From the NCBI GenBank assembly GCA_014773175.1, contig VXCM01000769.1, forward strand, positions 20,742-84,741: a DNA stretch of 64,000 nucleotides, written 5' to 3'. Origin of the DNA: Lucifuga dentata. Lineage: Eukaryota > Chordata > Actinopteri > Ophidiiformes > Bythitidae. This document shows, in pieces, positions 1 through 12,800 of this stretch (position 1 is its first letter; every line of letters begins with the position of its first letter). The position numbers and the translations under genes are program-made. The notes under the pieces were generated by a model. The model saw only the letters and a program-made list of their open reading frames with translations, was not told the origin of the DNA and did not search any database.

Positions 1-500
1 AAAAAAAAAAAAAAATCAATCGGCCTCGCTCTGCAGTGCTGCAATCCAAACCACTGGGTGGGTGTGTGTGTCTAGCTGTGTTTTGCATGTGCCTCAACTG
101 CAGGGGCGCCACCAAGTGGGTAACAGTATTTCCACAGCCACTTGAAGAGAGAGAGAGAAGACAAATGTACAAGGGCAAAAAATAGGATGGCGTAGAAATA
201 GAATAAAACAGAGGGAGGAAAAAAAAATGAGAGATGTGTGGAGGGGGCTGAAAACAGCTTGCGTGAATTTAGTATTCGAAATAAAAAGGGCAAAATAAAT
301 CAACTCACAGCATCTGCGACAGCTGTTACACTTCTTGGAGCTTGTAATGTGACTATTGACAGGCTGACAATGTAAGACTCCAAACTCATTCAGATGTGAC
401 CACATTTAGTCGTCTTTTCTCACACACAGGTAGCCGCTCACTCACAAAAAACATGCCACCATGAAACTCAATCAGACAGACTCAAAGGTTTGTTTGTTAC

Positions 501-605
501 CTCTCCCTCAATTCTGGGGGGCCGAATGCTGGACAGGTGGATGGTCTTGTACTCTCCAGAGTTGAGCTTCACCACCATGGCATCAGCATTGACCACCTGC
601 ATCAC
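501..605 (-). CDS. snd1: snd1 coding exon 10 (residues 347-381), last exon in window
   Basis: Exactly 35 codons: [20 protein letters not shown] and [13 protein letters not shown], the start of SN domain 3. Acceptor CTGTAG, donor GTAACA. The following exons are beyond the left edge; bases 1-500 look intronic. Confidence 0.95.
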
Positions 606-3600
606 CTACAGGGACAGACAAAGAGAGGAGAGTGAATTATTAAAATAAAGATAGAGAAGGGGAAATTCCTTTAGGTTTGGGGAATGACAAAGCACAGGGA
701 AACTACTGTCAATGAATTTAAGGGTCCAAAAAACACTGTAAATCCAAGAGGAAAATATACCCTAAAATAGATGGAGGAGGAATGTTGGAGCAAAAACCTG
801 GCAGTGCATTTTAGTGAATGAGTGGGCAGATAAGGTGAAAGAAAGATGGGGCTGGAGGAGCAAGTAAAGGATAAATGGAGAAGAAAAGATCTGTTCAAAG
901 ACGGGAGGAGAGTGACAGAAAAGATTGTGTGCTGTCACAGGCGGAAGGCAGTGAAACTGAGAGAAGAAAGACTGATCCTTGAGTGACTGAGTAAGTGAGC
1001 AAAGTCGTCCCCGCAGACCAGCAAGCTTTAGAGGACAGATAGAGGACATTTTGCTATCTAGAGATTGGCTCTATAGGTGGGAGGGAGGGAAGAAGAAGGA
1101 TGTATGGGTAGGTGGTTGGGGATTAGAGTTGGAGTGGTCAGGGTGAATACTAGCCACTTAAAAACATCCTTTTAAAGGTAGACTGGCGTAGTAATACACA
1201 GCCCTCTGCCCAAAATGGCTGGCAACATTTTGTTCAAGACACCTTTACAAGTGTAACTAAAGACGCAGACTAATTCATGTTTGGCATTTCATATTATTCC
1301 CCTATGTGCCAAAAGTTGCAGCTATACTTTATATCAGGTACAATTTAGAAGTGAACGCTTGGAAGACTGAAGGTGTTGCTGTTTAAAAAAAATTAACTTC
1401 CAAAGCCAGTTCCCAAGATAGTCAAGTGCAGAACTACAGCATTGGCAGCTAATGAAGAACACCACTGATAAAAGCATTGTAGTTGCTGACTGGCCTTAAA
1501 CAATCACTCAGTTTAAATTAAGTACAGGCCCAGAGTTGGAAACTGTGCACTGGGATTGGCAAGCACTGTCTTAGCACACATTAAATAAATCTAAGAGGGA
1601 TTTTAACATGCAGCTCCAAGTCCTGGGTCAGCTTAAAAATAAACCAGTCTTAATAAGCGTTTGTTACTTTATGTATGTGCCTTTTTAATCTGTCTGTGTT
1701 CTCCTAAACATGGAGACAGATTGGGGGTATAGTGTGACTCAGATGGAGGATGCATCCAAACCCAGAGCCTTTAAGTAGGCCACCTGCAGAGACTGAGAAA
1801 TCAATTGCCCTGCACATATTGACACCCACACTTACATTACATGTCCTTATCACTCGCACAATAGTTCATATGTAGGCTCAAAGTAAGAGATGCAGGTTTT
1901 GGCCATGTATCAAGCTCAGTTTGGAGTGTGTGGGCATTTGTGTGCCTGACTGCAATGGAAAAACCAAACACCAGCAAATCCAATTGAGTTATTAAGTCAA
2001 CACTGAACCTTCGCCATAGTGTGTATAGCAGACACAACTCCAGGTGTATTAGCCTCTTTGGGACATTAATTATTCCATGAAAACAAATCAGACTACCATT
2101 ACATTTGCCACCAGAGAACAAAAATTAGACCTGCCCACATGCTAAACAGGCTGCCCGCAACAGCAGCCAAAATACATCATACACTAATCACTGAGCTGAG
2201 TGGGAGAAACAGAGAGATATAGGGAGCACGAGGGAGAGAGATGTAATAGTAGGTGCAAGGGGGAGCATGAATGCACAGAGCCACACACATGCACACACAC
2301 CAGCCTACACAAATTCACACGATAACAAGGTCATTCTGCAGCTTGCCCAAGTAAATCAAATCCAAAAAAAAAAAAAANCAAAAAAAAAAAAAAGAATGAC
2401 GCAGGTGAAAATAGCTCATCATCTACTGGCTAATTATCAGCTGGAGGAGGCAAAGAAGAACAGATCAGCAGGCACCAAGATAGAGAAAAATGGAGACGCC
2501 CAGAAACACAGTATAACCTCATGGTGAATATGACAAAACAAGAAAAAAATGAAAAATGGAGGAAGGATAGGAAACACACAAAGTCTTTACAAAGTAGCTA
2601 CCAAGAGGGTTGAGCAAGCAGTCAGAAAGACAAACAGTCAGGCAGCATGACTCACTGATGTAATCTGATATTCAAGTGATGGGGTTCTACTGCCACCCTC
2701 TGGCTAGGCCTGATATGACATCTGCAGTGGCCAGGATCACTTATAGCTTAAGTGGGGATCTTGGCTCGAGACTGGCAATGTGCTGGTTGTTAGTCAAATC
2801 CATTAAGTTGGCTTTAATTACAAGGGAAAGTATAGACTTAGCCAGGACGTAGTAATGTCAGATCATTTCCCCAAAAGCTACATCTATGACACAGTTTTAG
2901 TGCCATATTGTCAATACTGGCTAACAGAAGTGGGAAAATTTATTTGTACTGGCTTCACAAAACCATTATTTGTGCAACTGCAGAACATCTTCTCTTTGCA
3001 TAAACTTTACACATGTACTACCCATGCTGCCTAGTGCTTCAACAAACATAAGTTTATGGATTGGACGGATCTAAAACTTTGGCTTGCAGTGTGTCCCTCT
3101 CAGGATATGACAAGCTCATGATGAGATGAAGGTAAAGGGGTTTACACCATGTCACCCTTTATCTATCTCGTCAGTCGTCAGTCAGGAAAGGAAAGGAAAA
3201 GAGAAGAAGACTATAGGGAGATGGCCTACATCCGCTTCTCCAATCCCAATAGAGGTGAGAAGAGAGAGACGACAGTCAAAAAGGAAGATGAGTCAGCAGG
3301 ATTGACTTGTGTGGATTGGGGCTGCTCTGCCTCTCCACACTCTATCCATCACTCAGATAATAGGAAGTGAAAAGTGGAGTGGACGAGAATTGGGGAGGAG
3401 AGCGTGATGATGGGACTGATGGATAAATACATCTCAGAAAAAGTCGGTCCACTGCAGTACTAGGTGCCAACCAGGGACAATGACAGGCCAAGGTGACCTC
3501 TGTGTGTTCCTAGCTCAACTAGTTGCAGGGTCAGCATGACGTTTCCCCTTCAAAACTGCCTGGCAGTTCAGATATTTAGTGTGTACTTTTTAGAGACACA

Positions 3601-6600
3601 CGGCACATGTTCCTCCACGACAAATCTATCCTGTTTTATCCAAATAAAACAAAGTGCATTTGGAGAAGAGTCTTTAGCCCACAGAGTGGTGTCTCAGGGA
3701 CTGCCGAAAACTTTCTAATCCTAAAACAAGCCATCAAATGCAGCAGCGATGTACAATCCTCTGTGGATTTTTGGGTGTTTTTGAAGTTGCATGGGGCACA
3801 GAGAAACACAGAGGACAACAAAAATACACCTACTGAGATCACAAAATGTCACCAAGGTTCGCATGGGGACATCAGCAGTGCAGTACCACCCCAGCAGAAT
3901 AAAAAGTAAGGATACCGGACAGATGGCAATGCATCATCCCATGGATCTTGATATGGGATTGTGTTTTTATTTTTCTTTCCAGTCCAGCTATACCTCTCCA
4001 CCCTAATATGCGCAAAATCCCCTGTGACTTCTTCTACAGCCTTCTCATCACTTTCTATAGGTGTTTCTGCCTCTTTTCGTACACCCTTGTGAACTCAACA
4101 CATACATTTCCTCACTCTGGTACTGCCCACATACAATATTCCTCTTTACATTATCCTTCCATTTCAATTTTTATTTGTCGGGGGTTTCAGGGTGAGCTGA
4201 GAGCAGCCCATACTGACAATATAAATGTTTTATCCCCTCTATAGCCTCTTGTCTCTGACTCAGGAGAAAATATACATACACACAGATCCTTTTTTGAACC
4301 TTCTTTATATCTGCACACTTTCTCAAACTCATTCTGTAAGCAGATTGTCCAAGCAACACCTTTTATGTAACCCTCACGCTAGCCATAAAATTTTCTGGGT
4401 CTTAAAAGTTCAGTGACTGCAGGGAGCAAAAACAGACAAACGATAAACTTTAGCAGTATTAAACTTTCTCCTTTCTTAAAAAAAATACGTTGATTTAAGT
4501 GAAGCGTGTGCAGCAGCTCAACATCAAAATGCACGCAGAGGGGACCAGATTTAAAGTTGACATTTTAAACTGGTTTTGCTTTATTAAATTAAAGTTGTGA
4601 ACTGAAGCTACAATGCCTCATCTCAAAATGACAACAAGGTCAGAGAGCTTTACCAGATGTATTGATGAGACCATCTCACTTGATTTGAAATAATGGATGC
4701 TGACAACTAGAGTCAATGCACTCCCTTGTTCTTGATATTAAAGAACCTAATTTTCCCCTGTGGCCCTTGCCAATAACCTCTAAAGCTAATATCTCTACTT
4801 CTTGGCTTTTGGGGGTCATTCTGTTCTGCTGCGACAGCATACGCCAGCGATTTGGACCTAATTTGACTGGGGAGTGCTTCAAGGTTACAGTTAAGCGCTC
4901 CTCCTTGTACCTTTAGTGGTTTGTTTTCTTTCCTGTTTCAATAAGGGGTGCAAATGTGAAAATTTGAGGTGTCAGGAGGATATAATTTGTTAGATGCCTC
5001 AAAGTGGCTTGGTTTTTGCTGCAGTGCTGAGAGAAAACTGGAAATGCCACAGTGGACGTCAAGTGGTGGAAGCAAGAGAAAAGGTACTGAAACAAAGTCT
5101 TATTCGAGATGGGTACAGTCTGCATGTCACTTTGAAAGTTTTATTCCTTATTATTACATTGTCTCTAGTTTTTAGAGTGCTGACTGTAAGTAGCATTGTC
5201 ATCATCTATATTTAAAAACGTAACAGGGGTGCTAAGCAGAGACTAACACCATTTCAGAAGCAGGATGCAGTCTCCAACAGCCATGTCTGCATCTCACCTT
5301 GGCTACAAATTGCCTGTCCTTCTGGTCCAAGTTGGCTGTTGGCGCCACGTAATCCTTCCAGATGCGGACTTTGCGCTCTTTAGCGGATCTGGTCAAAGAC
5401 AATCATGTCATCATCACAAGTAGTTCTCAACATCAGCAAAATATTATGACATCATTGAGTAAAGCTATCCAATGGGTTGTGAAGACCCACAAAAGCTAAT
5501 CGAAATAACTGATGAAAACGTATTTGTCTATGAACATCATACTGTATGTCTGTGTATGTGTATGCATGCATGTATGCTCCATGTATAGTTGCGCACCGTT
5601 CAGCAGCTCTGAGTTTCTCAGCTCCCTGGGTGTAGACAGCCATGGACCAGTCCACACAGCGGGCAAAACCTTCCTTCAGCAACAGCTCTGTAATGTTACC
5701 ATTCTGAGACAAAAGGAGAGTAAGCAACAGATTCCATCCGTCAGTCAAAAAAAGAATTAATGGGACATAAACCCTGGATGTTAATAACACGGCTGTCACT
5801 AGATGATGACTCCTCTGTCTTACTGGGTGAAGGATAGTGCCCAGTATGACCTGGTTGGGGCAGCTCTCCAGGATGATCTGAACGTCTCTCTGCAGAAGTC
5901 GGGATTCAGTGAAGAATTTGGCTTCTGCTGCAAACGGCTCTGGACTCTCTGTACCGTCAGCCTCACGTTTGAATGTGGGACACTACAGACAAGATGTGAA
6001 TGTTACACATGAAGCTTACAGCATGTAGAATTCCTGCAGTTTAACTTGTGCTCTATTTGTTCCATTACACCAGCAACAGTAGGTAAACATGCTCTACAGC
6101 ATTCACAAGTAGTTTCGTAATTCCACAGGAGGTATTATTTGCATACACCTTTTGATATAATCCTTATTTTCTCATTTCTGTGATCCTATTTCAACCAGTG
6201 TCGACTTGCCACACGTGATCTGCATATTTTCCTTTTGGCGTTGCAAAAACCACAGACAGATATGAACACAAGAAGCACAATGAGCAGATAAGCCTTTATA
6301 TAACAACCCAAAGAACACGATGAAAAGGATGTAATATCTGGAAGTGGAAGATGGAAAAGATTAGTTATCTTGAAGGGTCTGCTGGAAAAGCTGGGCTTGG
6401 TAAAAAAGATTATATGAAAATTCTGAAGTTTTGTAGAGAGGCTACAACGCATGTGGATCATAAAGACTTACAGCAGGGACAAAAATGAGTGGTTATTATT
6501 TATGTATGTTTAATATATTTGCATATCAAGAGTGGATAGTTTACCTTAATACAGTTTATTTTTGGAAAAATTGTAGTGAGGGTTACAGGATGTGGCATTT

Positions 6601-9600
6601 AGAAATGCTGTTGATTTCGATTTGGTGACCCACACCTCTTTATCCAGATATTTATGCATTTATTCATTGTTATTAATTTCCTTGATTAATTTTGTTTCCG
6701 TCTTTCAGAACTGCATTCATAGCTATTTGTTGTTTTTTTTGTAGTGTGTTAACTACAAATGACTGGTGTTACCTTGACTCCAGACAGCATGACAGTGACC
6801 AGGTAGTAGTCGGGGAGGAGCAAGGCACGAACAACACTGCCATCACGCACATGCTCAATGATGGCTGGAGGCAAGAACAGAAAAAAACAAAGGAGAAATA
6901 TGATTTATAATTTGTATAATGGCTGGCCAAGGGAAATCTACAGTGAGTTCCGTATTACTGGTCCAATTACTAAAACATTCAAAAAAGCAGCCCCAACCAT
7001 AGCTGAGCCAATCCCATGAATATCAGAACTCATTTAATCTTCGCTATGCTGGGAGGATTGGTATATGATGTATTCTCTTTCAGCAATGCCCTACTTTACA
7101 CTCATACAGTTCTAAACAATGATCTGCCGAATAAAACCTCAGACTCTTACTGAGCAGTGGGACTGACACGTCTTGCTGAAGGGTCCCTCTGGTACTTGTT
7201 GTGAGATGAGACTCTGCATCTCCAATTAAAGTTTAGATAATACTACACGCGAAAGCCTCAAGGCAACATTCATTTACTTGGAAAGCCTTTGAAGTAACAA
7301 TTCTTATAATATTTTATTTCTCCTAAATAACATCATTTTCAGCTGTTGTACCTGACCTCTAAAATTACCAAAAAGACGGATGCAGGCCAGTGAGCCTATT
7401 ATGTGAAACATTTCACACCGGAATGACCCTGGGATGGGCTCTTCATGTCTTTATACTTTACTATCTAGCGGAAGAGACAGAGGCAAAAAGCAGACAAAAG
7501 AGGGAAATTGGTATTCCTGTGTTGAACCACAACAGCTCAGTGTGGGGCACATTTAAACCACTTCGGCTGGATTGCTGCCTTCAAAAGCCGAACTGTCTGC
7601 CATGAATGGTAAGAACAAGAAATAAAAGAAAGAAACAACCTTCTCTTGTTCATTTTCTCCTTCAATTAAAGGGTAGTGAAATGAGCTGAGCCACTGTTAA
7701 CTCCAGTCGCCTGGAATAAATTGAGCAGCACATTACACCTCGGGTAGGACAGTTGAGAGATTGGAGGAATGACCCGATGAAGGGTGATACACTGTGTGGA
7801 GTTACATGAAGTGAATATATTAAAGTGGAACAGCTTGAGCCAAATTGGTGGCTTTCTGAAACAGCCTGTAAACTGGGCGGGAAATGAAGGTTTATGCAAT
7901 CTTATGTGGTTTTTTTTATGCCCGTGTGTCTGTGTATAGGCCAAGTTTACTCTGTGTAAGTGTATCAGTGCATGATGCCCATCCCAAAGTCTTTACCATT
8001 GACAGGTTTCTGGTGCAGTGAGTCCACAAAGTTGCGGGGGTTTTCTATGGTGTACTTGAGGTCACGGATGGTGTGTGTGCCGCCGCCCTCAGTCCACATG
8101 CCCTTCTTGGACGCCTTCGCCTGATCCTCCAGTTCACAGAGTCTGGCCTGCTCTGGACTGGTCACACAAATACAAAGAAAAGATTAACACACTGTAAAAT
8201 GCAAACCCACAAAACATCTGCAATGTTAAAGTGATAAAACTAATATATGAAGAAAAAAGAAAAGAGCAAGAGCTACACTAGACTATCAACAACTTTTAAT
8301 TAATTTCACACCAGTCAGGAGGATAGACATCACCTCTACAGGCAGAGAAGATTTTGATTGTCACTTGATTGGCATCGTATCACTTATTGGGTTAAAAATG
8401 CTTCAGTTATTCTTACCATGCCTTATTAATGCACTGTCTGCACCTTGATCTTTACCATCTTTACCAGCTTAAACCATGTTTAGTTCATTAAAAGTAAAAT
8501 TATAGCCAATTATAGCTTTTTAACCAAAACTATGACTGCTTTTTGATTCCAGCATGTTAGTGCTCATTGAGCTTTGTTTTTATTGTTAAGATAGACTGTT
8601 TGCACTTGAATTTGGCTTGTCATCACTTTTGTTGAAATAAATCCTGGATAAATGGATGTCCCTCCACACACTGCACTGTTATAGCTGCAGCTGATGGCTA
8701 GATTATAACTGCTTTAAAAATGTATCCAAACAATTTATGAAGAGACAATAACAGCGTTTGAGAGCTCTTTAAACAACCGCACAGCTGGCTGCAAACGCCA
8801 CAATTAATTCTATGCTGTGTCACCTAAAAGTGAAGGCTAATGCATTATAAGGGCCCTTGTATAATTTTAATTATTCAGAACTTCAAATGGCCAACGGGCT
8901 TTTGTTTGTCCAAGAAGCAAGAGCCAGCTGATGAATATGGAAGTGGCGATGGTGGCTCGTGCTTTGTAGAAATGAACAGTGAATGAATTTGTTTTTTCAA
9001 AATATTAATGCCCAAATGACATTTTATAGAGGAAACAAAGTGGGTCTCAATTAAAATGCCACACACATAAACATACTTGTACACACTTCTCCAGCTGTGC
9101 ATTTATAATTGAGCTTTTGAACTGACGCCTGAAACACCATCAACTTCTCTTTCGTCTTTGTACTGATTTAGCTACTAACTTGAAATTGAACAGAAACCAA
9201 TTCTTGCTTACTGAGCAACAACAGTGAAACTTTCTGGGATAAAGTGCGGAACTCTAAGAAGTAAATTGTGTTTAAGCTACTTAGAGTTTAAACACTGAAC
9301 AGTAACTGCAGGAGGCTGCAATGAGAAAGTGAGATAAACTAGCAATGCAATCAAGAAAAGCAGCCAATAAAAAGACAGAGAAAGATACGGAAACTAACGG
9401 ACAAGCAAAAATCAGTTAAGAAATAGAAACAACTTCATGTGTGGAGGCAGATAGTTAATTTATCCATGTTTCCAAATAGACTGGCTTTGTTTTGGATCAG
9501 TAACCTGAAGCACAGTTGGTGTTGATGTGATGTAGCTTCCTTTTTTTCTGGTGGGTGGATGTTAAATAAACTAATCAGTCAAGGCTGTGGTATTAATTTT

Positions 9601-9853
9601 TCAAAAGGGTAGTGTACTGCCAAGGAATTTGATAAATTTTCAGGGTCTAGACATCATAGTGAGTAAAAGTGAGCATTTTTAAAAGCAGCAGTCTGTGTGA
9701 GGACAGAGATTGAGATGCAAGACAGAGCGGGGAAGATTGATACAGCGCGAATCTGTCCGTTTCAATCGCTGTGTGGCTCAACATCAAGGACAGCATTTTT
9801 TATGATTGATCAAGTCAAAGTGACACCAACAGCAAAAAAAACAAACAAAAAAC

Positions 9854-9889
<36 letters not shown>

Positions 9890-12800
9890 GGCGTGATTTA
9901 AATGAATGTAAATCTGCTCGACCCTGACAGCTGCATTTCATATGAAGAATACATTTAATATACAGTCAATTTAATTTCTAAAGCTGAAAATCACAATTTA
10001 TTAATGATGAAATTTTAAAATTACAAACACCAAGGACATCTTTGAGTTCTTAAAAAAAAAAAACAAAAAAAAAAAAANCAAAAAAAAAAAAAGCCTGGAT
10101 TTTCACTTTGGGTGACAACAAACAAATTGTGTTGACTTTCATCTAAACCTCTGTGAGTCATGTAATGTGCAAGCCAGTTCGTTGGCACCAAACACTGTCC
10201 TTGTTCGTGGCAGGAAACCATATGGTACTTTTGCTTTCACATATAAACGACCTGAATTTTTCTGCCAGCCAGGTAGTTGGCAACTTGTGTGCACCATTAG
10301 CCGAGAGAACTTGATCCAGTCTATATATGTAATGCTATGCTAATGAGATTCCACACTAGGGTAACTGTCACTGACACTATGAGGACTGCCATCTTAAATT
10401 AGCTCCCTGTCAACCTCCTACTTCAAGGTCAACTAATTTCCTCAAACCAGAGGTATATTAAGATATACTGTAGCATCATGAAGCAGTGTAGTTATTTATC
10501 ATTACAAAAACTACATATTTGTTCTCAAAGCTAAGAGGTTTGTATGTGTGTGTGTACCCTCATTCAAGTAAATGAAAACCCAAACAACTTTGCTCCAGTC
10601 TGCTCCGGTGCACTGAGCCCAACCTTCATTTGCGTGAATTGGCTGGCCACTGTCCCAAGCAACAGCCAGCCTCCGAACACATGTTCAACTACACTGTCCA
10701 AAACCATTATCATTATCATCACCCTCATAATTATCATCACACCATGGTTAGCGTGATCAATGTAGCCAGTCAAAGGGAGTAATGGATATTGGAGGCTAGT
10801 GCACAAGGGGAAAAACTAAGGCCCGAAGTCCTCACTGAGTAATGGCCCTCCCCTTTGGCCAAATGATGCCCGCATACACTTAAAGCATCATTTACATTAG
10901 TGCCTGTTCTGGGCCATTGGACAGAATGCTTGAAATGGATCATTAGTGGCAAAATATTCACATCATCTCTGTTCATGTTGGGAGATACAAATGCAACAGT
11001 AGGAGCCAAATTGCTTGTAATGTGTGTAATGTGCAAATACTGCCACTGGGGGGTACAGACGGCGGTACTTCATCATATAGCAATGGGTGTGCAAGTGTTT
11101 TGGGGTTACTGCATTGGGCAATGTGGCAAGAAAGAGTTTCAAAGGAACATCAGTGCTTCAGCAGGGTAATGCTGCCACCATCTGGGACACCATGGCTCCA
11201 TCTCAACTCTCCACAGTCTACCATGGGAGGAATTACGTATATCTCCAAATATATTTATTAGAGTAGCACTCTATACGCTTAAGTAAGTAGAAGATTACAT
11301 CTTGTTGCCACTGATTTCCTCCCAGCTGTCTGAAACAAGGTGCATGGCTGCAAAATAACAAGCCAGCAGTGAATGGAGCAATGCAAGAGCTGCAAAATGA
11401 CTTCAACCACACAGACGAAGCCGTTTTGGAGAGAAAGCACTCTTGAGGTCAAAGGCATTCAATGTAGACAAGGTAGCAAACCCAACTCTAATACGTTTCC
11501 AGCTAATGCCGACTTTAACAGTTACTGCCCCTGATAAAATGGTATCCACTTGGAAATGAAGTGTGTTATTCCATCTCTCTGACATATGAACTAGTCATAA
11601 ACAATAGTAGTATAGAAGCAGAGCAGCAAATTAATAATAAAAATCTTACTTGTTCCCTCTGATTCCTTCCCTGCGGACTGTGGCCAAGCCCTCATTAACC
11701 AGAGACTCTGCAATATTCTCACCTGTTGTGTCTACAATGAGACAAAAGGACCACAAAATTATCAAATACTTGAGCAACACAGAAATATTTTATCATGTTA
11801 GCTGAGAATATTATTATACAAAAATGCAGAATTTTTTGTATGAGCAATATAACACTAAAAGGTGTGTATGCTAAACTAAGTGTGAGCGCAGCTCATCTCC
11901 ACATCACAGCCACAGTTTAATTCTCTAAAAAACTGACAAAAGGTATATGTGTATTGCGTAAGGCCTTTTCATGGTTTCAAAGATGAAAGTCCACTCACCT
12001 TTCCCCAGGTAGACCATGCCATATTCCCTGCCCAAAGCTGTCTTGATTTCCACAGTGAAGCACACCTCTTTCCCAATTAGCTTCTTCCGCAGAAACTCTC
12101 TGGCTTGAAAGGCAAATGGCTGCAAATAGACAAGAATAATGATGTAGGGATGTCCTGAACCATTAACAGTAATCAAAAAATGTCACAACACCAGGGCTGT
12201 CTTCACACCAGGACTTCAATTGCGAAACATGCGTGTTTATCTCTATCACCACTATGATTGAGATTTTTTCTGTCAGCCATTGTGCGATGACTAATTTATC
12301 CAGTAATTACAATGAAAATATCCAATAGAAATTAGGATAGCAAAGCAAAGAGACAAAAATCCCAAAGCAAACTCTTCTTCCCACATCGTAAATAAAAATG
12401 TGCACAATCAAGATTCACCTCCAAATAAGCTGGAGGGCTACTTAGCAGCACTTGACTCTGCCGTCTTTAAGTATACAAATAAGAAACAAACACAATCAGA
12501 GAAACTCACCTCATCGGGGGTGTCCTTTGTTTCAGGCTGGCCTTGAGCAGCTCTGCGGGCCATGGCCCCTGCCCGGATGTTACTGAGGTTGATTTGACGT
12601 TCCGGGGGTGGGCCACCTCGAGGCTGACCCCGAACAATGATGGCACAGCCTGACAAGACCTGGTGGAATGAAAACAGGACAGGAGGACTGTCAAGATCAA
12701 ATCAACCATTAAAGTACAGCCATCCTCCCTTTGGATAGCATCTTTAGGCATATGCTGTCTTTGCTTTTCAAAAACTATGACTTGCCAAAAGGATTCCACA

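Noticed and set aside
9854..9888. CRISPR-like repeat array
   Set aside because: Simple dinucleotide repeat; no spacer structure and the genome is vertebrate.
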